From the NCBI RefSeq assembly GCF_001571325.1, contig NZ_BCTO01000029.1, forward strand, positions 1-56,704: 56,704 bases of DNA, in the 5' to 3' direction. This DNA comes from Delftia tsuruhatensis NBRC 16741 (lineage in GTDB: Bacteria > Pseudomonadota > Gammaproteobacteria > Burkholderiales > Burkholderiaceae_C). Both the position numbers and the translations under genes were made by a program. Positions within the stretch are counted from its first letter, which is position 1, and the number at the start of each line of letters is the position of its first letter. The notes under the pieces were generated by a model that made no database searches, had not been told where the DNA came from, and saw only the letters and a program-made list of their open reading frames with translations. This document shows positions 36,304 to 44,052 of this stretch, piece after piece.

Positions 36304-37629
36304 ATGCCAATGACTATTGACCGACTCCTTTCTCCTTCCTCCCTGGCGGCCGTGCCGCGCCCTTCGCGCCGAACCCTGCTGGCCGCTCTTGCCTCCACTC
36401 CTGCAATTCCCGCGCTGGCCCAGTTCCGCGTCGAAGTGACGGGCGTGGGCCTGACCCAGTTGCCCATCGCCATTGCAGCATTCAAGGGAGAAGGGCAGGC
36501 GCCCCAGAAGATCTCGGCCATCATCCAGGCCGACCTGGAGCGCAGCGGTCAGTTCCGCGCCGTGGACACGGCCGGCGTGCAACTCGATGAAACCTCGCGC
36601 CCCGATGTCGCCATGTGGCGCCAGAAAAGCGCAGATTCCCTGGCCGTGGGCAGCATCACGCGCCTGGCCGATGGCCGCTACGACGTGCGGTTTCGCCTCT
36701 GGGACGTGGTCAAGGGCCAGGACCTGGGCGGCCAGGGCTTTGCCGTCACCACCGGCGACCTGCGCCTGGTGGCCCACCGCATCTCCGACTACATCTACGA
36801 GAAACTCACGGGCGAGAAAGGCGTGTTCTCCACACGCATCGCCTACGTGACCAAGGCAGGAAGCAACTACCGCCTGTGGGTGGCCGATGCCGATGGCGAG
36901 AACGCGCAGTCCGCCCTGTCCAGCCCGGAACCCATCATCTCGCCCGCCTGGTCGCCCACCGGCACCCAGCTGGCCTATGTGTCCTTCGAGTCGCGCAAGC
37001 CCGTGGTCTATGTGCACGATGTGGCCAGCGGCCGCCGTCGCCTGGTCGCCAACTTCCGGGGCTCCAACAGCGCGCCGGCCTGGGCTCCCGATGGCAACTC
37101 GCTGGCCGTCACGCTCAGCCGTGATGGTGGTTCGCAGCTGTACCTGATCAGCGCCCAGGGCGGCGAGCCCCGCCGCCTGATGCAAAGCAGCGGCATCGAC
37201 ACCGAGCCGAACTTCTCCAGCGACGGCCGCTCCATCTACTTCGTCAGCGACCGTGGCGGCGCCCCGCAGATCTACAAGGTGCCGGCTTCCGGCGGCAGCG
37301 CGGAGCGCGTCACCTTCACCGGCAACTACAACATCTCGCCCAGTGTCAGCCCCGATGGAAAGTGGCTTGCGTACATCTCGCGCGTGGGCGGCGGCTTCAA
37401 GCTCCACGTCATGGACCTGGGCACCGGCACCGTGAATGCCATCACCGACACCACGGCGGACGAAAGCCCCAGCTTCGCTCCCAACAGCCGCCTGATCGTC
37501 TACGCCACGCTGCAGCAGGGCCGCGAGTCCCTGATGACCACCACGCTGGACGGCAAGATCAAGGCGCGGCTGGCAGGGCAGGGCGGAGACATCCGCGAGC
37601 CCGACTGGGGTCCGTTCCAGCGCCAGTGA
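36304..37629 (+). CDS. tolB: Tol-Pal system beta-propeller protein TolB
   Basis: 441 residues. The N-terminus has an Arg-containing signal ([19 protein letters not shown], cleavage before QFRVEV), an alpha/beta domain ([23 protein letters not shown]), then a six-bladed WD40-like/PD40 propeller with repeated [48 protein letters not shown]. TolB binds Pal in the periplasm and keeps the outer membrane tethered. tolQRA are not adjacent upstream in this window. Start ATG 36304 or 36310. Confidence 0.93.
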   Translation: MPMTIDRLLSPSSLAAVPRPSRRTLLAALASTPAIPALAQFRVEVTGVGLTQLPIAIAAFKGEGQAPQKISAIIQADLERSGQFRAVDTAGVQLDETSRPDVAMWRQKSADSLAVGSITRLADGRYDVRFRLWDVVKGQDLGGQGFAVTTGDLRLVAHRISDYIYEKLTGEKGVFSTRIAYVTKAGSNYRLWVADADGENAQSALSSPEPIISPAWSPTGTQLAYVSFESRKPVVYVHDVASGRRRLVANFRGSNSAPAWAPDGNSLAVTLSRDGGSQLYLISAQGGEPRRLMQSSGIDTEPNFSSDGRSIYFVSDRGGAPQIYKVPASGGSAERVTFTGNYNISPSVSPDGKWLAYISRVGGGFKLHVMDLGTGTVNAITDTTADESPSFAPNSRLIVYATLQQGRESLMTTTLDGKIKARLAGQGGDIREPDWGPFQRQ

Positions 37630-37707
37630 TAGCCCGGCTTCCTCGATTTCTTTTCAGTCAACAAGTCAACTCAGCACGAAGTCCATCCGGACATACGGAG
37701 ATTTTTC

Positions 37708-38250
37708 ATGATCACCATCAAACGACTTTCCCTGGCACTTGCAGTCACCGCACTCATGGCAGGTTGCAGCTCGGGCGTCAAGCTCGACGAAACCCCGGTC
37801 ACCGACGCGGGCGCCTCCAGCACGGGCCAGGGCAGCGGTGCCGGCACCGGCAGCACCTCGCAAAGCGGCATCTCGGGCGTGGACCTGACCGGCTCGGCTG
37901 CCGACAAGGCAGGTCCCCAGGGCGTCAGCCGCATCGTCTACTTCGACTTCGACAGCTACGTCGTCAAGGCCGACGCCCAGCCCCAGATCGAAGCCCATGC
38001 ACGCTTCCTGAAGGCGTCTTCTGCACGCAAGGTCCAGATCGAAGGCCATACCGACGAGCGCGGCGGCCGCGAATACAACCTGGCCCTGGGCCAAAAGCGC
38101 GCCGAAGCCGTGCGCCGCTCGCTGGGCCTGCTGGGCGTGAGCGACGCGCAGATGGAAGCCGTGAGCTACGGCAAGGAAAAGCCTGCCTCCGAAGGCCATT
38201 CCGAAGACGCCTACGCGCAAAACCGCCGCGCTGAACTGTCCTACCGTTGA
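37708..38250 (+). CDS. pal: peptidoglycan-associated lipoprotein Pal
   Basis: 180 residues. Signal peptide with lipobox ALMAGC, then a Gly/Ser-rich linker and an OmpA-type peptidoglycan-binding domain: VYFDFDSYVVKADAQPQIEAHA, IEGHTDERGGREYNLALGQKRAEAVRRSL, YGKEKPAS and QNRRAELSYR. Asp and Arg residues of the meso-DAP pocket are present. CGGAG is 7 bases before ATG. The stop overlaps cpoB as TGATG. Confidence 0.95.
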   Translation: MITIKRLSLALAVTALMAGCSSGVKLDETPVTDAGASSTGQGSGAGTGSTSQSGISGVDLTGSAADKAGPQGVSRIVYFDFDSYVVKADAQPQIEAHARFLKASSARKVQIEGHTDERGGREYNLALGQKRAEAVRRSLGLLGVSDAQMEAVSYGKEKPASEGHSEDAYAQNRRAELSYR

Positions 38251-39032
38251 TGAACATGCAGCGCTCCCCGATCCTGCATCGCACCGCGCTGCGCACGCTG
38301 CTGGCTGCCGGCCTGATGGCCGGCTACGCCGCCAGCGGCCATGCCGCGCTGTTCGGCGATGACGAGGCGCGCCGCGCCATCCTCGAAATGCGCCAGCGTG
38401 TCGACAGCATGCAGCAGTCGCAGCAGCGCATGACCGAGGAAAGCGCGCAAACGCGCCGTGGCCTGCTCGAACTGCAGTCGCAGATCGAGCAGCTCAAGTC
38501 CGAGCAAGCCAAGCTGCGCGGCCAGAACGAGCAGCTGCTGCGCGATGTGGCCGAGCTGCAGCGCGGCCAGCGCGACATCGCCAAGGGCGTGGACGAGCGC
38601 CTGCGCCAGTTCGAGCCGGTCACGGTGACGGTGGACGGCCAGGAATTCGCGGCCGACCCGGCAGAGAAGCGCGACTTCGAAGCCGCGCTGGCGCAGTTCC
38701 GCGCAGGCAGCTTTGCCGAAGCCGGCACGGCATTCTCGTCCTTCCTGAACCAGTGGCCCAAGAGCGGCTACGTGCCCTCGGCACGCTTTTGGCTGGGCAA
38801 CGCGCAGTACGCCAATCGCAACTACAAGGACGCGATCTCCAACTTCCGCGCGCTGCTGGCGGCAGCCCCCATGCATGGCCGGGCGCCGGAGGCGGCGCTG
38901 TCCATCGCCAACTGCCAGATCGAGATGAAGGACACCAAGGGCGCGCGCAAGACGCTGGAAGACCTGATCAAGGCCTATCCCAACGCCGAAGCCGCAGCCG
39001 CGGCCAAGAACCGTCTCGCCAGTCTCAAGTGA
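38250..39032 (+). CDS. cpoB: cell division coordinator CpoB (YbgF)
   Basis: 260 residues. Signal peptide ending near ASGHA, an N-terminal coiled coil (MRQRVDSMQQSQQRMTEE, LQSQIEQLKSEQAKLRGQ) for trimerisation, and C-terminal TPR units (AQFRAGSFAEAGTAFSSFLNQWP, ARFWLGNAQYANRNYKDAISNF, LSIANCQIEMKDTKGARKTLEDLI). CpoB links peptidoglycan synthesis with Tol-Pal during constriction. ATG 38250 overlaps the pal stop; a 1-base overlap with tcdA follows. Confidence 0.92.
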   Translation: MNMQRSPILHRTALRTLLAAGLMAGYAASGHAALFGDDEARRAILEMRQRVDSMQQSQQRMTEESAQTRRGLLELQSQIEQLKSEQAKLRGQNEQLLRDVAELQRGQRDIAKGVDERLRQFEPVTVTVDGQEFAADPAEKRDFEAALAQFRAGSFAEAGTAFSSFLNQWPKSGYVPSARFWLGNAQYANRNYKDAISNFRALLAAAPMHGRAPEAALSIANCQIEMKDTKGARKTLEDLIKAYPNAEAAAAAKNRLASLK

Positions 39033-39859
39033 TGAACGACACGGTCTCTTCATCCCTTCCGGGAGAAGACAAGACAGCGCCTGAAGCAGGCGCTGTTTTT
39101 TCTGATGCCGACCTGCAGCGCCGCTTCGGCGGCCTGGAGCGCTTGTATGGCGTGCCGGGCGCCGCGCGCATCCGCGCCGCACACGTCGTCGTGGTGGGCA
39201 TCGGCGGCGTGGGTTCGTGGACCGCCGAGGCGCTGGCGCGCAGCGGTGTGGGCGAGCTCACACTCATCGACATGGACCATGTCGCCGAGTCCAACATCAA
39301 CCGCCAGATTCACGCGCTCTCCACCACCGTGGGCCAGGCCAAGATCGAAGCCATGCGCGAGCGCATTGCCCAGATCAACCCGGCCTGCCGCGTGCACTGC
39401 ATCGACGACTTCGTGGATCCGGACAACTGGCTGCGCCTGCTGCCCCAGAACGCGGACGCCGTCATCGACGCCTGTGACCAGGTCAAGGCCAAGACTGCCA
39501 TGGCCGCCCATGCGCGCGCCACGCGCCAGTGCTTCATTTCGGTCGGAGCGGCCGGCGGCAAGCGCCTGGCGCACAAGGTGGACATCGAAGACCTCAGCGC
39601 CACCACGCACGACCCTTTGCTGGCCCAACTGCGCTACCGCCTGCGCCGCGAGCATGGCGCACCCAAGGAAGGCAAGCGCATCGGCATCGCCTGCGTCTTC
39701 AGCCGCGAGGCCGTCGCCCCGCCCGATGCCTCTTGCGCCATCGAAGGCGACGGCACGCTCAACTGCCACGGCTACGGCTCGGTGGTAACCGTCACCGCCA
39801 CCTTCGGCCAATGCGCCGCAGGCTGGATCATCGATCAACTGAGCCGCATCAAGAATTGA
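39032..39859 (+). CDS. tcdA: tRNA threonylcarbamoyladenosine dehydratase
   Basis: 275 residues. ThiF/MoeB/E1-like adenylating fold: RRFGGLERLYGVPGAARIRAAHVVVVGIGGVGSW with the nucleotide-binding GxGGVGS, LTLIDMDHVAESNINRQIHAL, and CDQVKAKTAMAAHA. TcdA (CsdL) makes cyclic t6A at position 37 of ANN-decoding tRNAs, which includes the tRNA-Lys encoded just downstream. Overlaps cpoB by one base. Confidence 0.92.
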   Translation: MNDTVSSSLPGEDKTAPEAGAVFSDADLQRRFGGLERLYGVPGAARIRAAHVVVVGIGGVGSWTAEALARSGVGELTLIDMDHVAESNINRQIHALSTTVGQAKIEAMRERIAQINPACRVHCIDDFVDPDNWLRLLPQNADAVIDACDQVKAKTAMAAHARATRQCFISVGAAGGKRLAHKVDIEDLSATTHDPLLAQLRYRLRREHGAPKEGKRIGIACVFSREAVAPPDASCAIEGDGTLNCHGYGSVVTVTATFGQCAAGWIIDQLSRIKN

Positions 39860-39876
39860 GGCGTAAAATTTGGTGC

Positions 39877-39882
39877 TAGAAT
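39877..39882 (+). promoter_or_regulatory. candidate -10 box of tRNA-Lys gene
   Basis: TAGAAT lies 46 bases before the tRNA, with TTGAGG (39856-39861) upstream at a short 15-base spacing. The surrounding bases are AT-rich relative to the neighbours. Weak call by eye only. Confidence 0.3.
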
Positions 39883-39927
39883 CTATGTCTTCGCTGAGCA
39901 GCATCTGATGCATGCAAAGCGTGGTTC

Positions 39928-40003
39928 GGGTCTTTAGCTCAGTCGGTAGAGCAGCGGACTTTTAATCCGTTGGTCGCGAGTTCGAATCTCGCAGGACCCA
40001 CCA
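39928..40003 (+). tRNA. tRNA-Lys (anticodon TTT)
   Basis: 76 bases including an encoded CCA (40001-40003). Acceptor stem GGGTCTT/AGGACCC with one G-T pair, D-arm with AGCTCAGTCGGTAGAGC, anticodon loop CTTTTAA with TTT at 39961-39963, and T-arm GCGAGTTCGAATCTCGC. It is the integration site of the prophage: the integrase gene starts its 3' end 26 bases downstream. Confidence 0.97.
39961..40003 (+). other. probable attL core within tRNA-Lys 3' half
   Basis: Tyrosine integrases of this kind commonly recombine at the anticodon or T-arm of a tRNA and restore its 3' end. The exact core cannot be set because the second copy (attR) is not in the window; no other copy of the T-arm/acceptor sequence was found to the right edge. 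Confidence 0.5.
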
Positions 40004-40022
40004 AATAAACACCAATGAAATC

Positions 40023-40055
40023 AAGCCCTTACGCCACAAGCGTAAGGGCTTTTTT
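40023..40055 (+). terminator. intrinsic terminator downstream of tRNA-Lys
   Basis: AAGCCCTTACGC (40023-40034) pairs with GCGTAAGGGCTT (40040-40051) over a 5-base loop and is followed by four more T. It ends the tRNA transcript. The integrase stop codon (40029-40031) and last codons lie inside this hairpin, so one sequence serves both strands. Confidence 0.9.
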
Positions 40056-41087
40056 CTTGTCGTCGGGGGTCTGCTCTGACCAAAACATGACCGCGTTTGC
40101 GTACTGGGCCAGATGCTCCGGCGCCAGGTGGGCATATTTCTTCACCATCTCCAGCGTCTTCCAGCCTCCCAGCTCCTTCAGCACGAAGAGGGGCGTGCCG
40201 GATTGGACATGCCAGCTGGCCCAGGTGTGCCGCAAGTCATGGAAGCGGAAATTTTCGACACCGGCAGCGGCGAAGGCCCGGGCAAGAATTCGCGCATCGA
40301 CCTGCTTCACAGGTGCCCCGGTAGGCCGCGTGAAGACATTGACGCCTTTGGGGCGCGCGTTCAGCACGTCGAGCGCTTCGCTGTTGAGCGGAACCACTCG
40401 CGCGGAACCCGACTTGGAGGCGTCGGCGCTGACCCAAGCCGTCGAGCGCTTGAGGTCCACCTTATCCCAGGTCAGCGTGAGGATCTCTGCGCTTCGCATG
40501 CCAGTGGCAAGGGCGAAGCGGCAGATGTCCCGCATCCAGTCCTGAGACAAGGCCATGATGAAGGCGCGTGCCTGCTGGCGGGTCAGGAACCGAATTCGAA
40601 CCGCAGGCTCCCGGTAGTTGCTGAGAATGGGCGCACGGCCCAACCACTGCATCTTCTCGCACATGTTGAGCAGGGTTCGCAGGGTAGCGATGTACCGGTT
40701 CTTGGTGCTCTGTGACGTGGGCCGCTGCACCGTTGAGCCGTGGCGCACGAAGTGCGTGGGCAGGTTGTCAAGGATGACGTCGCTTGTTAAAGAGCTGATG
40801 GGCCTGCCGCCGAAGACGGTGCGCCAATACGCGACGTGCCGAACCTTGGTGTCGTAGTCGCTCTGTCCAGCAGAGGCGCGGAGGAATTGAACGGCAGCTT
40901 CCTCGAAAAGCCGCTGCGGCTGCTCCCCCAGCTTGTCCTGCCTCCACATCTCCGCTTTCAGGCGGTCGTGGTACTCCTGAGCTGCCTTGCGCTCGGTCGT
41001 TTTAGAAGATCGTCTAACTCTTTCGCCGCTTGGCGTGCGTAGATCGATCCACCAGATTCCGGAAGTTTGATCTTTGCGGATGGGCAT
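40029..41087 (-). CDS. int: prophage tyrosine-type integrase
   Basis: 352 residues. N-terminal arm-binding part (IWWIDLRTPSGERVRRSSKT), a core-binding SAM-like domain, and a catalytic domain with Arg in ATGMRSAEILTLTW, Lys after the beta-hairpin, HDLRHTWASWH (H-x-x-R), the GGWK box and Tyr in KKYAHLAPEHL. It catalyses integration and excision at tRNA-Lys. The gene runs toward the tRNA, the usual arrangement. ATG 41087 lies inside the end of the upstream HTH gene (130 bases shared in another frame). Confidence 0.95.
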   Translation of the reverse strand: MPIRKDQTSGIWWIDLRTPSGERVRRSSKTTERKAAQEYHDRLKAEMWRQDKLGEQPQRLFEEAAVQFLRASAGQSDYDTKVRHVAYWRTVFGGRPISSLTSDVILDNLPTHFVRHGSTVQRPTSQSTKNRYIATLRTLLNMCEKMQWLGRAPILSNYREPAVRIRFLTRQQARAFIMALSQDWMRDICRFALATGMRSAEILTLTWDKVDLKRSTAWVSADASKSGSARVVPLNSEALDVLNARPKGVNVFTRPTGAPVKQVDARILARAFAAAGVENFRFHDLRHTWASWHVQSGTPLFVLKELGGWKTLEMVKKYAHLAPEHLAQYANAVMFWSEQTPDDKKKALTLVA

Positions 41088-41287
41088 TCACTATCCTGGT
41101 TCCGCAACGATAGCCGGGTGACATTGTTGCGAGGTTTGTTGAGAGCAGCAAGGGCGGATGGCCAGATGCGCCATATGCGCGATCCGGGTAGGCGAAAGGC
41201 GATCTCATGCCGCCTTTCGAAGATGGTTCCGTAGGAAACCTGCAGTCGTTCGGCTGCCTGTTTTAGGGTGAGCGCGGTTTCACTCAT
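40958..41287 (-). CDS. excisionase-like HTH protein
   Basis: 109 residues. The first 50 residues are a winged MerR/HTH_17-type fold: LTLKQAAERLQVSYGTIFERRHEIAFRLPGSRIWRIWPSAL. Such proteins next to int usually act as directionality factors (Xis). The C-terminal 55 residues have no family and are partly forced by the overlap with int. It follows the 69-residue gene with an 8-base overlap. Confidence 0.7.
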   Translation of the reverse strand: MSETALTLKQAAERLQVSYGTIFERRHEIAFRLPGSRIWRIWPSALAALNKPRNNVTRLSLRNQDSECPSAKIKLPESGGSIYARQAAKELDDLLKRPSARQLRSTTTA

Positions 41288-41489
41288 TCGGCATCGCGGC
41301 CAGTTCCGGTGCCTGTGCCTGGTGGGCGTTGGGCGACGCAGGTGCTTTCGAGCGCAGCTGCTCCGCCAGTGTTTCCAACTGCTCGAAGGTGAAGCACATG
41401 CCGCGAATGGCGCGCGTCGGCCCGGGTGTGTGAAAGGTGCCGCCGCACTGCTGTGCCAGCAGCACCAGAGGTGTGTTGATCATCGTCAT
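41280..41489 (-). CDS. hypothetical phage protein, 69 aa
   Basis: No family recognised. Hydrophilic, with a Cys near residue 14 (AQQCGGTFHTPG) and a helix-forming FTFEQLETLAEQLRSKA segment; Ala/Pro-rich C-terminus. Good codon use and an overlap of 8 bases with the excisionase-like gene support translation as part of the leftward operon. The TTHTPG/FTFEQL wording resembles small accessory proteins next to phage integrases, but that is only an impression. Confidence 0.55.
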   Translation of the reverse strand: MTMINTPLVLLAQQCGGTFHTPGPTRAIRGMCFTFEQLETLAEQLRSKAPASPNAHQAQAPELAAMPNE

Positions 41490-41502
41490 CGGAGGCTCCA
41501 GA

Positions 41503-41685
41503 TCAGGCAGGGAAGGGTTCGACGCGGCGTGAGGGAGTCGGGTAGTACAGCTGTCCGCCGACGCGGCTGGGCAGCGTGAAGGCGCACATGCGCGAGGCCG
41601 GCAGGCCTGGATGCGGTTTCAGCTCCGTGCCCTGGTAGCAGTTGCTGGGAGGGGTGTAGGGCTTCTGGGGTGTGGTCTTGGACAT
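41503..41685 (-). CDS. small hypothetical phage protein, 60 aa
   Basis: Pro-rich, basic protein with the run RMCAFTLPSRVGGQLYYP, a pattern (LPSR-x-G-x-x-[LY]-P) seen in small proteins near phage early genes as far as I recall. No membrane segment. RBS is weak. It sits between the Dam-type methylase and the 69-residue gene, 13 bases before the latter. Low to moderate certainty that it is expressed. Confidence 0.5.
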   Translation of the reverse strand: MSKTTPQKPYTPPSNCYQGTELKPHPGLPASRMCAFTLPSRVGGQLYYPTPSRRVEPFPA

Positions 41686-41704
41686 GTCGATGCCGAAATG
41701 AAGC

Positions 41705-41723
41705 GGCCCGCACTGGGCGGGCC
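41705..41723 (-). terminator. hairpin downstream of methylase gene
   Basis: GGCCCGC (41705-41711) and GCGGGCC (41717-41723) with a 5-base loop. On the minus strand it follows the methylase stop (41767) and is trailed by GCTTCATTTC, a poor T-tract. Probable weak terminator. Confidence 0.5.
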
Positions 41724-41766
41724 ATGGAGCAGAGATGGGGGAGGCCGCCTGGGCAGCCGGATGTAT

Positions 41767-42615
41767 TCAGTCGAAAAGGTCGCCTGGCGCGCGCAGCAAC
41801 GCAGTGGTGCATGCGTGGTTGAGCCAAAGCACTTCTACGCGCTCGCGTCCGCCGTCGGCCAGGGCCGCCCGCTCGCGCACTTCCCACCCGTCATACAGCT
41901 CGGTGTACAGGTCGCAGTGGTATCCAGAAACGATCACCATACCCTGCAGCTCGTTGAGGGTGCCCGCGAGCCGGCGGTGGTCCTCGTCGGTCATCTCGTG
42001 GCGGTAGCCTTTTCCTGGGCGCACCACATGCGCCGAGCGCGTTTCGTGGACATAGGGCGGGTCGCAGTAGTGCAAAGTCTGCGGGCTGTCGTGCTGCAGC
42101 ATCAAGTCGATAGCGTCGCGGTTCTCGATCACGACGCCCTGCAGCCGTTCGCAGAAGGTGGCCACTGCCGCCGGGTAGTTGGCCCAGTCGCGTGCCGGAT
42201 GGCCTGATTGCCTATTTCCGTTCGCTCGGAATCCGCTCTTTGTGCCGCTGGCAGAGCAACTGCCGAAGCCCATGAACGAACGGGACACGGTGCGCCGCGC
42301 CTGTTCGATCACGTCTTCGGTGTGCTCGTAGGCCAGGGCGAATTCCTCGCGCGCGAACGGTGTGAACTGCAGGGCCACCGCGAGCTGCTGGGACAGATCG
42401 GTATCGCGCAACACCTCGAAAAGGCTGACGATTTCCCGGTCCAGGTCGTTGTAGACCTCGACCAGCGCGGCGCGTGGTTTGCGCAGCAGCACGCTCGCCG
42501 CGCCGCCGAACGGCTCCGTGTAGATGCGGTGTTTGGGAAAGTGCTCAATGATCCACGGGGCGAGTCGGTACTTGCCGCCGTGGTAGCGAAGAGCGGGGCG
42601 TTTGATTTGGTTCAT
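41767..42615 (-). CDS. Dam-family DNA adenine methylase
   Basis: 282 residues. Motif order alpha: the SAM-binding RYHGGKYRLAPWIIEHFP (motif X) and EPFGGAASVLLRK (motif I), then catalytic DPPY in LHYCDPPYVHETR (motif IV), and GMVIVSGYHCDLYTELY. It should methylate adenine N6, possibly GATC, in phage or host DNA. Phages use such enzymes to evade restriction or set regulation. Ends 81 bases before the 60-residue gene; its start follows the PAPS-reductase-like gene by 15 bases. Confidence 0.9.
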   Translation of the reverse strand: MNQIKRPALRYHGGKYRLAPWIIEHFPKHRIYTEPFGGAASVLLRKPRAALVEVYNDLDREIVSLFEVLRDTDLSQQLAVALQFTPFAREEFALAYEHTEDVIEQARRTVSRSFMGFGSCSASGTKSGFRANGNRQSGHPARDWANYPAAVATFCERLQGVVIENRDAIDLMLQHDSPQTLHYCDPPYVHETRSAHVVRPGKGYRHEMTDEDHRRLAGTLNELQGMVIVSGYHCDLYTELYDGWEVRERAALADGGRERVEVLWLNHACTTALLRAPGDLFD

Positions 42616-42630
42616 ATTGAGACTGGCAAG

Positions 42631-43587
42631 TCACTCGCACAGGCCGTAGGCCGATGCGCATGTGGTTGGTTCGTCCAGGCCGGCCAGCAGGTCGTACTGC
42701 CGGCCGCCGCGCGTGGTCTTGGCCCACTCGATGCGGGACCAGATATGCAAGTCGGCGAAGACCTGGCGGCGGTCGGGCGCTGAATGAGAGTCGGTGAAGA
42801 AGGTTGAGAAGCCGCGCTTGCTGCACTGGCTCACCAGGTGTTCCCAGTCGCTGATGCGCAGGGGGTGCTCGGGCCAGCGCATGGAGATCTGCTGCAGTTC
42901 GTCTTTGCGACAGTTGATGCAGGGCATGCAGCCCACGCGGCTGGCTCCCTGCAGATAAAGCGGGTTCGGCTGGATGCTGCGGGCAGCGCAGAAGGCGAAG
43001 ACATCAGCAGCAGTCCAGGCCACGAGCGGCCGGAAGGCCCGCAGACCGGGCCCGATGCGCTCGGCCAGCTTGGCCTGGCGCCGGGCCTCGGATTCGTCGC
43101 GGCGCACGCCCTGCCAGCTGATAACGCGATGCCCCTGCTCCTGCAGGCCCAGTTGGAACTCGACTGCTACATCCCGCTTGAGGGCTTCCGTGCAGAACTG
43201 GGCTTTGCGGCTTGGAAAGCGGCCCTTGAGCATGCACAAATCCAGGAATGGATTGCCGGAAGGGCGCAGGGCCGCCAGGGCGCGGCGCTTTGCCTTGTTG
43301 GTCCAGCGCACCTTGCGCCCGCGCTTGTCGCGCCGGTTGCGGCAGTCGCGGGCGATGAACATGCGGCGCACAGCAAAGCGCTCGGTAAAGTCCGCGCGCA
43401 GCCTGTGGATGGTCACGCCCAGTGCTTGCTCCAGATAGTCCAGGTAGTCATAGACGGCCTGGTGCTCGTTGCCCGTGTCGCAGAAGATGGGGACCACGCT
43501 GCCAGGCGGGCAGCGCTCCAGGGCGAGCAGCAGCACGGCTGTGCTGTCCTTGCCGCCAGATACGGAAATGACGTGCTTTGTCGCCAT
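42631..43587 (-). CDS. phosphoadenosine phosphosulfate reductase-family protein
   Basis: 318 residues. Adenine-nucleotide alpha-hydrolase PP-loop SGGKDSTAVLLLAL at the start, then FCDTGNEHQAVYDYLDYLEQAL, a middle part with CMLKGRFPSRKAQFCTEALKRD, and a Cys cluster GCMPCINCRKDEL. This is the phage-encoded DndC/PAPS-reductase-like type and not the assimilatory CysH. It may act in nucleotide or tRNA chemistry or DNA modification; the real substrate is unknown. It sits between the Dam methylase and an upstream terminator-like hairpin. Confidence 0.85.
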   Translation of the reverse strand: MATKHVISVSGGKDSTAVLLLALERCPPGSVVPIFCDTGNEHQAVYDYLDYLEQALGVTIHRLRADFTERFAVRRMFIARDCRNRRDKRGRKVRWTNKAKRRALAALRPSGNPFLDLCMLKGRFPSRKAQFCTEALKRDVAVEFQLGLQEQGHRVISWQGVRRDESEARRQAKLAERIGPGLRAFRPLVAWTAADVFAFCAARSIQPNPLYLQGASRVGCMPCINCRKDELQQISMRWPEHPLRISDWEHLVSQCSKRGFSTFFTDSHSAPDRRQVFADLHIWSRIEWAKTTRGGRQYDLLAGLDEPTTCASAYGLCE

Positions 43588-43812
43588 GGGGTGGGTTCCT
43601 CGGGGCGAGAAAAAGCCAGCTCGGTGGCTGGCTTTGGAAGGGGGAGGGGAGGTATCAGGACAGCGCCCATGCGCTGTGCTGATGCCTCCTTAGATGTGCG
43701 CATATGTAATGCGGCTTTGAATAATTTTTCGCTCGTTATCTAATGGGCTTCTCATTGGCAATTCGTCTCAAACAAGAGCGTTTCTGCAATTGAGATGCAG
43801 GAGCAAATCGCT
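43588..43812. promoter_or_regulatory. AT-rich spacer between PAPS-reductase-like gene and plus-strand ORF
   Basis: Apart from the hairpin at 43608-43635 it holds about 130 bases of AT-rich sequence (43,690-43,800), unlike the surrounding GC-rich genes. This stretch is the likely promoter zone for the plus-strand 79-residue gene and possibly for the leftward PAPS-reductase-like gene. No box can be fixed with confidence. Confidence 0.4.
43608..43635 (-). terminator. intrinsic terminator-like hairpin (minus strand)
   Basis: AAAGCCAGC (43612-43620) and GCTGGCTTT (43627-43635), 6-base loop. On the minus strand the right arm is read first and the RNA continues with a T-run (bases 43608-43614 read as TTTTTCT-like). 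It lies just before the PAPS-reductase-like gene (start 43587), so it would block leftward readthrough unless overcome. Confidence 0.65.
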
Positions 43813-44052
43813 ATGGATATTCGAATACCTGAAGAGAAACTCAATGCAGTGAATTTATGGCATGCCAGCATGGTTATGCTTTCACGCCCCGGCGAAAAAC
43901 TTGGGGTTCCGATTTACGAGGTGCCAGCGCTCGCTGCAATGAGTAGGTCCGTGCAACAGCCCTATCACCTGCTTGTGATTGAGGTCGACGACCCTGCGGA
44001 TAAAGCAACGCAGAATCGCATACTCGCGAGCCTGCGCGAACTCGCCAATTAG
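43813..44052 (+). CDS. hypothetical 79-aa protein, possible moron
   Basis: No family recognised. Globular pattern: MDIRIPEEKLNAVNLWHASMV, GVPIYEVPALAAM and HLLVIEVDDPADKATQNRILASLREL. Start ATG 43813 is chosen because AGGAG lies 10 bases upstream; an in-frame ATG at 43795 exists. It is on the plus strand inside a minus-strand operon and has lower GC than its neighbours, both typical of added (moron) genes. Its 3' end overlaps the H-NS-like gene by 4 bases, tail to tail. Confidence 0.6.
   Translation: MDIRIPEEKLNAVNLWHASMVMLSRPGEKLGVPIYEVPALAAMSRSVQQPYHLLVIEVDDPADKATQNRILASLRELAN

Noticed and set aside
41486..41887. 133-codon minus-strand frame overlapping the methylase end
   Set aside because: Shadow of the methylase gene and the 60-aa gene, Arg/Pro-rich.
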